Shown piece after piece: positions 16,250 to 24,772 of a stretch of DNA of 64,000 nucleotides. A program made the translations under genes and the position numbers. This DNA comes from Profundibacter amoris (GTDB lineage Bacteria; Pseudomonadota; Alphaproteobacteria; Rhodobacterales; Rhodobacteraceae): contig NZ_CP032125.1 of the NCBI RefSeq assembly GCF_003544895.1, positions 758,001-822,000 on the forward strand, in the 5' to 3' direction. Numbering within the stretch: position 1 is the stretch's first letter; each line of letters starts with the position of its first letter. Under the pieces are notes generated by a model. The model searched no databases. It saw only the letters and a program-made list of their open reading frames with translations, and was not told the DNA's origin.

Positions 16250-17542
16250 ATGGCCAATGTAGTTGTCGTCGGCGCACAATGGGGTGACGAGGGAAAAGGC
16301 AAAATCGTGGACTGGCTAAGCGAGCGCGCCGATGTGATCGCGCGCTTTCAGGGTGGTCACAATGCTGGTCACACGCTGGTGATTGACGGCAATGTCTACA
16401 AACTGTCGGTGCTGCCCTCGGGCCTGCTGCGCAAAGGCAAGCTGGCGGTGATCGGCAACGGTGTGGTGCTGGATCCCTGGGCCTTTGTCGCCGAAATGGA
16501 GAAACTGCGCGGGCAGGGGGTGGAAATATCCACCGAAAACCTGATGGTCGCGGAAAATACCCCGTTGATCCTGCCGATCCACGGCGAATTGGACCGCGCC
16601 CGCGAAAGCCAGAACTCGGTTGCCAAAATCGGCACCACGGGCCGCGGCATTGGTCCCTGTTACGAGGACAAGGTGGGCCGCCGTGTGATCCGCGTGGCCG
16701 ATCTGGCGGACGAAGCCACGCTGGATCTGCGCATTGAACGCCTGCTGACCCATCACAATGCCCTGCGCAAAGGGCTGAGGCTGGAGCCGGTTAATCCGGT
16801 GGGCCTGAAACAGGCGCTGCTGGAAATTGCACCGCAGGTTCTGCCCTATGCCGCCCCCGTCTGGAAGGTGCTGAACGAAAAGCGCAAGGCGGGTAAACGG
16901 ATTCTGTTTGAGGGCGCGCAAGGCTCGTTGCTGGATGTCGATTTTGGCACTTATCCGTTTGTGACATCCTCGACCACCACCGCCGGTATGGCGGCATCGG
17001 GTGTGGGCATGGGACCGGGCGCGATCGATTATGTGCTGGGGATCGTCAAGGCCTATACCACGCGGGTGGGCGAAGGCCCCTTTGCCTGCGAACTGTTTGA
17101 CGAGGTGGGCGAACATCTGGCCACCGTCGGCCATGAAAAAGGCACCGTCACCGGCCGGTCGCGGCGCTGTGGCTGGTTCGACGCGGTTCTGGTGCGCCAG
17201 ACCTGCGCGATTTCGGGCATCAACGGCATTGCCTTTACCAAACTGGATGTGATGGACGGGCTGGAAGAGCTGAAAATATGCGTGGCCTACGAACTGGATG
17301 GTAAACGGCTGGATTACCTGCCCACTGCCGCAGAACAACAGGCCCGCGTGACGCCAGTCTATGAAACCATGAAGGGCTGGTCGGAGAGCACCGTGGGGGC
17401 GCGCAGCTGGAATGATCTGCCTGCTGAAGCCATTAAGTATGTGCGACGGGTCGAGGAATTGATCGACTGTCCGGTGGCGATGCTGTCCACCTCGCCAGAG
17501 CGCGAGGATACCATTCTTGTAACCGACCCGTTTGCCGACTGA
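16250..17542 (+). CDS. purA: Adenylosuccinate synthase
   Basis: Joins IMP and aspartate with GTP, the first committed step to AMP. It has 430 residues, the normal length. The P-loop-like GDEGKGK is at 12-18 and the conserved [11 protein letters not shown] block follows; further on are [14 protein letters not shown] and the GTP-site KLDVMDGL. The start at 16250 gives the standard [16 protein letters not shown]-terminus; the in-frame extension upstream is not conserved-looking. The stop overlaps the start of the DUF2842 gene by one base. Confidence 0.97.
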   Translation: MANVVVVGAQWGDEGKGKIVDWLSERADVIARFQGGHNAGHTLVIDGNVYKLSVLPSGLLRKGKLAVIGNGVVLDPWAFVAEMEKLRGQGVEISTENLMVAENTPLILPIHGELDRARESQNSVAKIGTTGRGIGPCYEDKVGRRVIRVADLADEATLDLRIERLLTHHNALRKGLRLEPVNPVGLKQALLEIAPQVLPYAAPVWKVLNEKRKAGKRILFEGAQGSLLDVDFGTYPFVTSSTTTAGMAASGVGMGPGAIDYVLGIVKAYTTRVGEGPFACELFDEVGEHLATVGHEKGTVTGRSRRCGWFDAVLVRQTCAISGINGIAFTKLDVMDGLEELKICVAYELDGKRLDYLPTAAEQQARVTPVYETMKGWSESTVGARSWNDLPAEAIKYVRRVEELIDCPVAMLSTSPEREDTILVTDPFAD

Positions 17543-17772
17543 TGGCCCTGTCTTACAAAGCCCGCAAGCGCTGGTCGCTGGTGATCTTGCTGATCGGCCT
17601 GCCGCTGTACATCGCGGCGGCGCTGTTCGTGGTGTCGCTGTTCGATCGTCCGCCGTTCTGGCTGGAGCTGATCGTCTATGTCGTCCTTGGGTTTTTGTGG
17701 ATGATGCCGTTCAAATCCGTGTTTTTGGGGGTTGGCAAGGCTGATCCGGATGCCGAAAACGACGATGACTGA
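17542..17772 (+). CDS. DUF2842 small membrane protein
   Basis: A 76-residue protein with two hydrophobic helices and the family signature PFWLELIVYVVLGFLWMMPFK, ending in an acidic tail. Its ATG shares one base with the purA stop (TGATG), so translation is coupled. A clear intrinsic terminator follows at 17777-17807. Function unknown. Confidence 0.85.
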   Translation: MALSYKARKRWSLVILLIGLPLYIAAALFVVSLFDRPPFWLELIVYVVLGFLWMMPFKSVFLGVGKADPDAENDDD

Positions 17773-17776
17773 ATAG

Positions 17777-17807
17777 AAAAAGGGTGGCCAAAATAGCCAC
17801 CCTTTTT
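17777..17807. terminator. Bidirectional intrinsic terminator after purA-DUF2842
   Basis: A 12-base perfect stem, AAAAAGGGTGGC (17777-17788) with GCCACCCTTTTT (17796-17807), around a 7-base loop. It ends in five T on the plus strand and five A at the start, so it works for the minus-strand gene that converges on it as well. Confidence 0.93.
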
Positions 17808-17833
17808 CGCAAAACCGGTTGATCGGTTACAGT

Positions 17834-19774
17834 TTATTCACCAGCCATCGGCGTTGACGGTTTGAACCGTGTGCTGTCGGCAATCCCGAACTGTCCGCGC
17901 CGGATTTTCACAATTTTACCCTGACGCAACAACTGCCCGAAGGAACGCAAACCCTCTTCGCGGTTGAATTCATCCTTGCCGGCATAATTGGCAACCTGTC
18001 GCATAATTTGTGGGCGCGCAAAATGGGGCCGTCCTTCGATATAGGCTGCGTAGGCGGCTGCGGCCTCCATCAAATCGGGCAGATCGGTTGCACCGACTTC
18101 GCGGGCAAAATCGGCAAAGCTGGTGCTGTCGGTGATCAATTCGTCCCGATCATCGGTTGTGTTGCGCACAACGGCCAATCCGTCTTTGGCGATATTTTCA
18201 ATATCGACGCGTTGATCGGTTGCAAGAACCAGAGGGGCAATACCGCTATTGTCAGGTTCGACATAGCTGTTTGCGGTTTTGGGTTGGACAACATCCGCCA
18301 GAGCCGAGCGATAAGGTTCGGCCCCGTCCCCGTTGCCATCGTCGTCGCCCAGATCAAGCTTTCTGTCCGCAAAGGTTGCGGCAACGGCAGCGCGCAGATG
18401 CGATATGGCCGAACGGCGGCGATGGCTTTCGCTGGTATCCAGTTTGGCGTTGGTTTCTTCCAAAAGCCGCTCAAGCGCGACTTCGTCTTTTGCGCCGCCT
18501 TCTTCGTTCATGACACGATTTGCGCGATCAGCGCGCAGGGCCGCATCAATCCCGCGATCAAGAGAGACAGATGTCGAAGACGTGGCTTCTTCAACCTCTA
18601 TACTTGCCAACTGGGTCAGCAACTCGGATTCGTCATCGTTTGATAGGCTCGTCTTTCCCAAAATCCCTTTAACAGCATTGCGAATGGTTTTTGTATCAGG
18701 CACATTCAAGGGATCAGTTGATGTCTCGCCCTGTGTATCCTGCGGATCGCTATTGTGCTGCTCTGGCCGCTGTGTGCTGGCCACTGTTGGCCGGATGGGG
18801 CGAACCGGGTGCACAACCGCGATTTCCTCCTCTGGCTCTGTGCCAGTGTCATCTTGATTGTCATCAACCTGTTCTACTTCATCCGTTTCGGGCTTGGATA
18901 CGGCTTCTTCTTCCAGGTATTCTTCTTCATCTTCAACAACATCCAGAATGTTGGCAACCGACATGTCATCATCATCCTGGTCAAAGCCTTCAATGTCGTC
19001 ATCCATTGAAAAATCGGCCCCGGGAAGAGAGATTTTCATATCGTCTTCTTCAGGTTCTGAAGGGGTTGCTTCGTTCGAGGGTTCCTCAGTCGCATCCGCA
19101 TGCTGTGCTGGCTCATTTACAGGCGAGGTTTGTGTTTCTTCGCCAGCAGGCTCATCTTCCTCATCCGGGGCGCTATCTTTTTGCGCGCTCTCCGGTTCGG
19201 GCTGGAAATCTTCGGCAAAAATGGATGATGTCGAACTGGTCGCCTGTTTGGCTGCAACAACCGCACGGATACGGCGCAATTTGGCAGCGATGCTTTCGGC
19301 GCCGGGTTCGGGGGTATCATGTTTCAGAACCGGATTTTCAGGTGCCGGAGCGGTTTTGACCAAGGCTTCGTCCTGTGCATCGTCATATTCGCTCGACGGA
19401 ACAACTAGGGTGCTTTGCGCATTTTCCTGTTTTGTTTGATCCGGTGTGTTTTTTGTTGGCGCAATGGCTGGCATTTCGGCCATGGCAGATACTTGCGGCT
19501 CAGAGGTAGCAGGCGACGTTTCACTGGGTGTCAGGTGGACGCCGTTGTCGCTGACTTTGGCCTCGACCTGCAAGCTGGTTTCCCGACTGGCGATATTGGC
19601 AAGGACCTCGGGATCAAGAGCAGGGGGCTCGGCACCAAAATACCGGTCTTTGGCCGACAAATCGCGAAAATATTCCGCGATCGCTTTCATCGTATCCAAA
19701 GTGTCGTCAAACCCCTCCAGCGTGCACGAGAATGTGCCGTAGGAAACAGTTAATATTTTACTCGCACGATTCAT
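17834..19774 (-). CDS. Large acidic conserved protein of unknown function
   Basis: 646 residues. The N-terminal 65 residues (from MNRASKILTVSYGTFSCTLE) are a compact domain conserved in Rhodobacterales. The middle, about 85-360, is strongly acidic, rich in Glu, Asp, Ser, Thr and Pro, and probably disordered. The C-terminal 120 residues look folded, with alternating helices (FAREVGATDLPDLMEAAAAY) and a basic end (RQGKIVKIRRGQFGI) like a winged-helix or DNA-binding tail. Relatives are sometimes labelled chemotaxis protein CheA, but there is no HPt, kinase or CheW domain here. The ATG at 19772-19774 is chosen over one 17 codons upstream because conservation begins here. Role unknown. Confidence 0.7.
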   Translation of the reverse strand: MNRASKILTVSYGTFSCTLEGFDDTLDTMKAIAEYFRDLSAKDRYFGAEPPALDPEVLANIASRETSLQVEAKVSDNGVHLTPSETSPATSEPQVSAMAEMPAIAPTKNTPDQTKQENAQSTLVVPSSEYDDAQDEALVKTAPAPENPVLKHDTPEPGAESIAAKLRRIRAVVAAKQATSSTSSIFAEDFQPEPESAQKDSAPDEEDEPAGEETQTSPVNEPAQHADATEEPSNEATPSEPEEDDMKISLPGADFSMDDDIEGFDQDDDDMSVANILDVVEDEEEYLEEEAVSKPETDEVEQVDDNQDDTGTEPEEEIAVVHPVRPIRPTVASTQRPEQHNSDPQDTQGETSTDPLNVPDTKTIRNAVKGILGKTSLSNDDESELLTQLASIEVEEATSSTSVSLDRGIDAALRADRANRVMNEEGGAKDEVALERLLEETNAKLDTSESHRRRSAISHLRAAVAATFADRKLDLGDDDGNGDGAEPYRSALADVVQPKTANSYVEPDNSGIAPLVLATDQRVDIENIAKDGLAVVRNTTDDRDELITDSTSFADFAREVGATDLPDLMEAAAAYAAYIEGRPHFARPQIMRQVANYAGKDEFNREEGLRSFGQLLRQGKIVKIRRGQFGIADSTRFKPSTPMAGE

Positions 19775-19919
19775 GACCTGCTCACTTCCGTATCGTCTTT
19801 TATATAATAGTCGCTGGATTTTCACTAGCGAATGGTTCTATTTGATGAACAAAACTAGGATTTTTTGGGTATTAATTCATGGCGGAAATGTGGTTTCTTC
19901 AACAAAATAGTGTTTATTA

Positions 19920-20600
19920 ATGATGAATCCCCCAAATGTAGTGGTTAACCATGCTGTCACCTTGCTTGGTGCGGGGCGAACCACCCCTAAAGCTGTGAAA
20001 CAGGCATTGAAATTTGCACCGATTCTTTTTGCGGCTGACGGGGGTGCCAAAGTGGCACTGGATATGGGATTGATGCCCGAAGGGGTGTTCGGCGATCTGG
20101 ATTCCCTGACGCCGGAAATTCAGGCGAAGTTACCGGCGGATAGGCTATACCGGTTTCCCGATCAGGACAGCACGGATTTTGACAAATGTTTGCGCAGTAT
20201 CAACGCGCCGCTGATACTGGCAACAGGTTTTACCGGTCAACGGCTGGACCATGAACTGGCCGCCTACAGTTCATTGCTGCGCCATCCGGAACAGCGCTGC
20301 ATTCTGTTGGGCGAAGTGGATTTGTGTTTTCTTGCGCCGGATACGATGCGGATCAAACTGCCTGCACGGACCCGGTTTTCATTGTTTCCCCTGTCGCAAT
20401 GCCGCGTTGATGCGACGGGAGTATTATGGCCGGTTAACGGGTTGGAAATGGCCCCGGACGGCACCATTGGCACATCCAATGAAACGACAGGAGAAGAGGT
20501 TACTTTGCGTGTCTCGAAGCGCAAGCTGTTGGTGATCCTGCCCCGAACCCATCTGCAAGCGGTGATCGAGGCACTGACAGGAGGGTTAAATGGGGAATAA
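19920..20600 (+). CDS. thiN: Thiamine diphosphokinase
   Basis: Transfers pyrophosphate from ATP to thiamine to give thiamine diphosphate. The 226 residues carry the family signatures FAADGGAK, the metal/ATP motif GDLDSL, DQDSTDFDKCL, and the thiamine-side GTSNE. It is divergent from the acidic-protein gene across an AT-rich 145-base gap. Its final 11 bases overlap the start of a decayed methyltransferase gene. No TPP riboswitch was recognisable upstream. Confidence 0.88.
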   Translation: MMNPPNVVVNHAVTLLGAGRTTPKAVKQALKFAPILFAADGGAKVALDMGLMPEGVFGDLDSLTPEIQAKLPADRLYRFPDQDSTDFDKCLRSINAPLILATGFTGQRLDHELAAYSSLLRHPEQRCILLGEVDLCFLAPDTMRIKLPARTRFSLFPLSQCRVDATGVLWPVNGLEMAPDGTIGTSNETTGEEVTLRVSKRKLLVILPRTHLQAVIEALTGGLNGE

Positions 20601-21192
20601 CACACAAGATCGCGACAGGATGGTTATCGCAAACCGGCAGGCGTGGAATGACTCTGCCTGGCGCCACAAGGCGGGGGAGCGTTGGGGCAGTTACTCCAAG
20701 ACGTGTCCAAACCGGGTTTTTCCTGTTTTGATCAAACCATGACGGATGCGTTGCGCCGGATTGACCTGCGTGGAAAATCTGTGGTGCAAGTCGGTTGCAA
20801 CAACGGGCGAGAGGTGCTGTCGCTGGCTTCTTTCGGGGCTGAACGCTGTCAGGGGATAGATCAGGCCGAGGGATTCCTTGCGCAGGCCAAAGAGCTGAAC
20901 CGCATTTCCGGGCAATCCGTATCTGCTGGCCAATTCCTATTTCCGCACCCGCCCTTTTGTGGACACTGACCCAATTGTTTACGATGGCGCGAACGAGGGC
21001 GATGTTTCGCCGTCTTACTGGTTTATCCACAAGATCAGCGATGTTCTGAACGGCTGTATTGCAGCGGGTTTACAGGTCACGCGATTTGATGAATTCCCCC
21101 ATTCCAACCGAGAAGTGGAATACGATTGCTATGAAGAGCAGGCGGCGCAATTGCCGATGTGCTATATGCTGCGGGCTAGCAATAGGTGTTAG
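20590..21192 (+). pseudogene. Broken class I SAM-dependent methyltransferase gene
   Basis: From the ATG at 20590 the frame reads an N-terminus ending in WNDSAWRHKAGERWG and then shifts; the continuation QLLQDVSKPGFSCFDQT is in the next frame. Adding one G to the four-G run at 20684-20687 restores it. The restored frame has the SAM motif VVQVGCNNGRE and runs to KELNRISGQS near 20920. There it meets, in another frame, LLANSYFRTRPFVDTDPIVYDG and a normal C-terminal end (SYWFIHK, LPMCYML). The middle of the methyltransferase fold, roughly 60 residues including the motif IV region, is missing. Two independent lesions argue against a sequencing error. It overlaps the thiN stop by 11 bases. Confidence 0.85.
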
Positions 21193-21203
21193 GTCGGGAG
21201 ATT

Positions 21204-21246
21204 GTTTTCTTTGAAAGAAAACGGACGAAATCTTTCAAAGATTTCG
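21204..21246. terminator. Twin perfect hairpins between convergent genes
   Basis: Two adjacent odd palindromes: GTTTTCTTT-G-AAAGAAAAC (21204-21222) and CGAAATCTTT-C-AAAGATTTCG (21226-21246). Their centres, TCTTTGAAAGA and TCTTTCAAAGA, are reverse complements of each other, so the two loops could also pair across. They lie between the decayed methyltransferase and the end of the DMT transporter gene, where a two-way terminator is expected. Confidence 0.6.
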
Positions 21247-21250
21247 GGGG

Positions 21251-22153
21251 CTAGGCTATCGAGCCAATCGCCAGCCGCCTTTCCCGTATCACGATGTAAA
21301 GACCGGCGGCAACAGTGATCAGAATGCCGATGGCGGCCAATCCGTTTGGAAAATCCCGGAAAATCAACCAACCGATCAGCGTGGCGAACGGGATCTCAAG
21401 GTATTGCACGGGCGCAAGGGTGGCGGTGGGGGCGAATTTCAGCGACCATGTCATGACCAGATGCGCCAATGTGCCCAATACGCCAAGGATCGCCAACAAT
21501 GCCAAATCGGCATCGCTGGGGGTGATCAGCGTCAGGGCAGGGATTTTGTAGGCCGAGGTGATCCACAGCACCATGGCCAGCACCAGCAACGCCATGCCAC
21601 CGCTGACAGCCTGCAATGTGACCGGATCGGATTTTGCCGTTAACTGACGGGTAACGATCATAAAACCGGCAAAGGCCACGGCCACCACCAAAGGCAGCAA
21701 GGCAGCGGCGCCGACATTGGCGAAACTGGGCTGGATCACCAACAGGGTGCCGACAAACCCGATGGCACAGGCAATCAGGCGGTGCGGGCCGACATGTTCC
21801 TTCAGCAACAGCCAGCCCAGCAGCAACAGCAGGAAGGGCTCGACAAAGGCGATGGCGATGGCTTCGGCCAGCGGCAGATAGATCAGCGACAGGAACATCG
21901 CACCGATACCGATGATATGCAGGATCGAGCGCAGAAACAGCAGGCCAAGGGTTCGCCGGTTCATCCTGAGGTCGCGTTTGGTCAGCAATACGACAGGCAG
22001 CAGGATCAGCACCTGGAAAATAAAGCGGAAGGTGACGATCTGGACCACCGGCACGGTACCGCCCAGCACTTTGGCCACGGCATCCGCAAAGGGGGCCATG
22101 ACACAGAAGGTGGCCATCAGCAGCACACCAAGAAGCGGGCGGTCATTGTGCAT
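21251..22153 (-). CDS. EamA/DMT-superfamily transporter
   Basis: A 300-residue inner-membrane protein with about ten hydrophobic helices arranged as two EamA repeats. The first repeat ends at about residue 140 with YLPLAEAIAIAFVEPFLLLLLGWLLLKE, the second with FAPTATLAPVQYLEIPFATLIGWLIF. Family members export metabolites or amino acids. The ATG at 22151-22153 is used because the longer upstream frame is translated repeat DNA. The substrate is unknown. Confidence 0.85.
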   Translation of the reverse strand: MHNDRPLLGVLLMATFCVMAPFADAVAKVLGGTVPVVQIVTFRFIFQVLILLPVVLLTKRDLRMNRRTLGLLFLRSILHIIGIGAMFLSLIYLPLAEAIAIAFVEPFLLLLLGWLLLKEHVGPHRLIACAIGFVGTLLVIQPSFANVGAAALLPLVVAVAFAGFMIVTRQLTAKSDPVTLQAVSGGMALLVLAMVLWITSAYKIPALTLITPSDADLALLAILGVLGTLAHLVMTWSLKFAPTATLAPVQYLEIPFATLIGWLIFRDFPNGLAAIGILITVAAGLYIVIRERRLAIGSIA

Positions 22154-22204
22154 TGCACCACGGTAGTGAACATGGGGCGGGGGTGCAATTCCTGTACTTT
22201 CGGG

Positions 22205-22292
22205 TTGCGCCGCCTTTGGCGTCGCCCCAGACGCGCCCCTGACGGGGCGCGCATTTGCCTGCGGCGCAGGTATTTTGAGCAAGAAGAAGGGG
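22205..22292 (-). repeat. Dispersed intergenic repeat, copy B
   Basis: Read on the minus strand it begins directly after the stop of the FAD oxidoreductase gene. It has a pyrimidine run CCCCTTCTTCTT, AAAATA, the palindrome CCTGCGCCGCAGG, the hairpin GCGCCCC...GGGGCGC and a terminal GGGCGACGCC...GGCGGCG arm. It aligns almost end to end with copy C and in order with copy A. Confidence 0.75.
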
Positions 22293-23456
22293 TCAGGCAA
22301 AGCCGCTAAAACGGGTCAGGGCGAAGGGGGCAAGGGTTTCGGGGTATGTGCCGGTTGTGATTGCCTCGGCCATCAGTTTTCCCAGCACCGGCGCAAGGGT
22401 GATGCCGCTGTGGGTGGCTATGATGTGCAGGCCCTTGGCATCGGGCATCGGGCCGATGATGGTTTTGCCGTCGGTCGGGTAGGGGCGCACGCCGATGCCC
22501 AGCCTGCAATCATCGATGTCGATGGTGCCGGTCAGCTGTGGCAGCACGGTATAGGCGCGCTCCAGCAGCAGTTGCCACATCTTGCGCAGGTGGTCCGGTG
22601 TCTGGTCCTCGATGATCATTCCGTCAATATCGTCCGAGGCAATTTTTAGCCCGCCATTGAATTCCGGCAGGATGTGCAATTCGTTTTTCGGCGCGGAATA
22701 ATACATGTGGCGCAAGGGTGGGGCGCTTGGCAGCGGCGGGGTTGTCAGGATCAGGCCGGGTACTTTGTTCAGCGGGAACCGCGCGGCAAATCCGTCATAT
22801 CCGGTCAGGGTGGCAAGGGTGGTTGCTGTATCCTGCCCCGTGGCCAGAGTGATGTTGCCGGCGTGAAAGGTGCCCTGGGTGGTGATCAGGCCGGTGACAT
22901 CCCCTTGATCGGTTGCCAGCAGTTCGATGGCGGTGCAGTTTTCCAGCACTGTGCCCCCCATGGCTGTCATTTGATTCGCCATGAAGCGGGTGAAACGGGG
23001 GGCGTCGATCAACAGGTCATCGGGACTTAGCAGGGCCTCGGCATCGTCGGGAAATGTCATTTCCGGTTCCAGCCGGCGCAATTCGGTATTGGAAACCCAG
23101 CGGTTAGCATAGCCGAAGGCGGTCAGGGCGCGGGCCTGTTTCTGCATCGCCCGATACCCGTCTGCATCGGATTTCGGCACGACCTGTAGCGCGCCGGCGG
23201 GGTTGATGCCCAGCGTTCCATTGCCGAATTCGTCTTGTAAGGCGTTGTAGCCTTTCACGCCGGCCGCATTCAGGTTGTGATAAGTCCTGTCAGTGGATTT
23301 GACGCTGGCATTGGCCCAGGCGAAACTGTTGCCGGTGGTGCCCGTGGCGATTTTATCGCGTTCCAGCAGAAGAACCGTTTGCCCCATGCGAGACAGATGG
23401 AATGCGGTGGTGCACCCGAGGATGCCGCCGCCGATGATGATTGTGTCATAAGTCAT
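22293..23456 (-). CDS. FAD-dependent D-amino-acid dehydrogenase/oxidase-like protein (DAO family)
   Basis: A 387-residue flavoprotein. The dinucleotide motif IIIGGGILG is at 6-14 and ER follows at the end of the second strand (LLLERDKIATG). TTGNSFAWANAS and the C-terminal RPYPTDGKTIIGPMPDAKGLHIIATHSGITLAPVLG are typical of DadA/glycine-oxidase-like dehydrogenases. It probably oxidises an amino acid or an N-alkyl amino acid to the imino acid; the substrate cannot be fixed. It is monocistronic on the minus strand, divergent from the AlkZ-type gene, and followed by repeat copy B. Confidence 0.84.
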   Translation of the reverse strand: MTYDTIIIGGGILGCTTAFHLSRMGQTVLLLERDKIATGTTGNSFAWANASVKSTDRTYHNLNAAGVKGYNALQDEFGNGTLGINPAGALQVVPKSDADGYRAMQKQARALTAFGYANRWVSNTELRRLEPEMTFPDDAEALLSPDDLLIDAPRFTRFMANQMTAMGGTVLENCTAIELLATDQGDVTGLITTQGTFHAGNITLATGQDTATTLATLTGYDGFAARFPLNKVPGLILTTPPLPSAPPLRHMYYSAPKNELHILPEFNGGLKIASDDIDGMIIEDQTPDHLRKMWQLLLERAYTVLPQLTGTIDIDDCRLGIGVRPYPTDGKTIIGPMPDAKGLHIIATHSGITLAPVLGKLMAEAITTGTYPETLAPFALTRFSGFA

Positions 23457-23530
23457 ACGGCAGATAAAAACAGATTGCTGTTTGGCGCAAGGGGCTATCG
23501 GTCTTCTGTTTGGCGCGCCATATTGGCGGG

Positions 23531-24718
23531 ATGGTTCTAAAAATCAACAATCGCGATGCCCGTCGTTTGTGGCTACAATCACTTGGGCTGGCCAAGGCGC
23601 CGATAGGGCAGGCCGATGTAATGGGGGTTATCCGGCAGTTGGGGTTTGTGCAACTGGACACCCTCCGCAATGTGGCCCGCGCACATGACCATATTTTATG
23701 GAGTCGGAACCAGAACTATCGCGAGGGGGATCTGGAGGGGGTATTGGCGGCGGGCGAGGTGTTTGAGCATTTCACCCATGATGCGTCATGTTTGCCGATC
23801 GAGTTCTACCCCTATTGGCAGCGGCAGTTCCGGCGTTATGCCGACAAGATGGCGAACCATTCCTATTACAAGACGAAAATGAAAGCGGCGGATGTTGCGG
23901 CCATTCTGGAACGGGTCAGGCAGGAGGGGCCGCTTTCAACCCATGCGTTTGACACCAGGGCCAAACCGAAAAAGGGGATGTGGTCGCGACCACCGCATAA
24001 GGTCGAGCTGGATAAAATGTGGTATTCCGGGGTGTTGGCGACATCGCACCGCAAGGATTTCACCAAGTTTTACGATTTGGCCGAGCGGGTTATTCCGGCA
24101 GAGTTGCGCGGAGTGGCGCATCCGGACGAGGTGCAGGTGGATTGGCTGTGTCGTGCGGCTTTGGTGCGGTTGGGGTTTGGTACGGTCGGGGATATCCAGC
24201 GGTTCTGGGGCGCGATGAGCGCGGTTGAGGCGAAGGCTTGGGTCGCGGGTGCCGGATTGGTGCCGGTCAAGGTTCAGGCGCGGGACGGAAGCTGGCGCGA
24301 GGGTTTTGCGCTTGAGGACATCGAGGCGCGGATCAAAGCGGTTGCACCGCCCACGTCACGGTTGCGGATCGTGAACCCCTTTGATCCGGTTGCGCGGGAT
24401 CGGGAGCGGTTGGACATGTTGTTCGGGTTCGACTACAGGATCGAGATATTCGTAGCGGCAGCCAAGCGCAAATGGGGGTATTACGTTTACCCACTGCTGG
24501 AAGGGGACCGGTTTGTCGGGCGGGTCGATATGAAGGCGGATCGGGCCAAGGGGGTGTTGGTGGTGAAACAGGTCTGGTGGGAGGCTGGCGTTCGGGCGAG
24601 TGTCGCGCGGGTTACCAAGCTGGAGGCCGAGGTCGGGCGGATGGCGCGATTTGTCGGGATGAAGCATATCCAGTGGGATTGCGCCGCCTGCGGCGTCGCC
24701 CCAAGCGCGCGCCCCTGA
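23531..24718 (+). CDS. AlkZ/YcaQ-type winged-helix DNA glycosylase
   Basis: A 395-residue protein of the HTH_42/AlkZ family, which removes alkylated bases and unhooks interstrand crosslinks. Visible features are an N-terminal winged-helix part (LQSLGLAKAPIGQADVMGVIRQLGFVQLDT), the invariant-looking FEHFTHDASCLP block, LRIVNPFDPVARDRERLDMLFGFDY and KWGYYVYPLLEGDRFVGRVD, which contains the family's QxQ-like/beta-wing region. The ATG at 23531 is chosen over a TTG at 23510. Its last 12 or so residues (from about 24681) are encoded by repeat copy C, including the stop. Confidence 0.82.
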   Translation: MVLKINNRDARRLWLQSLGLAKAPIGQADVMGVIRQLGFVQLDTLRNVARAHDHILWSRNQNYREGDLEGVLAAGEVFEHFTHDASCLPIEFYPYWQRQFRRYADKMANHSYYKTKMKAADVAAILERVRQEGPLSTHAFDTRAKPKKGMWSRPPHKVELDKMWYSGVLATSHRKDFTKFYDLAERVIPAELRGVAHPDEVQVDWLCRAALVRLGFGTVGDIQRFWGAMSAVEAKAWVAGAGLVPVKVQARDGSWREGFALEDIEARIKAVAPPTSRLRIVNPFDPVARDRERLDMLFGFDYRIEIFVAAAKRKWGYYVYPLLEGDRFVGRVDMKADRAKGVLVVKQVWWEAGVRASVARVTKLEAEVGRMARFVGMKHIQWDCAACGVAPSARP

Positions 24719-24772
24719 CGGGACGCGCGCATTTGCCTGCGGCGCAGGTATTTCGGGAAAAGAAGAAGGGGG
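24679..24772 (-). repeat. Dispersed intergenic repeat, copy C
   Basis: About 94 bases, near-identical in layout to copy B: pyrimidine run, AAATACC, palindrome CCTGCGCCGCAGG, GCGCG hairpin and a terminal GGGCGACGCCGCAGGCGGCG arm. On the minus strand it starts right after the stop of the thioredoxin-like gene. On the plus strand it encodes the end of the AlkZ-type gene. Confidence 0.75.

Noticed and set aside
19800-19920. TPP riboswitch upstream of thiN
   Set aside because: The AT-rich gap lacks the conserved CUGAGA and ACCUGA-type elements; it is just a divergent promoter region.
22154-22300. 49-residue N-terminal extension of the DMT transporter
   Set aside because: The extension is mostly translated repeat copy B and has no membrane-protein pattern; the ATG at 22153 gives a normal EamA start.
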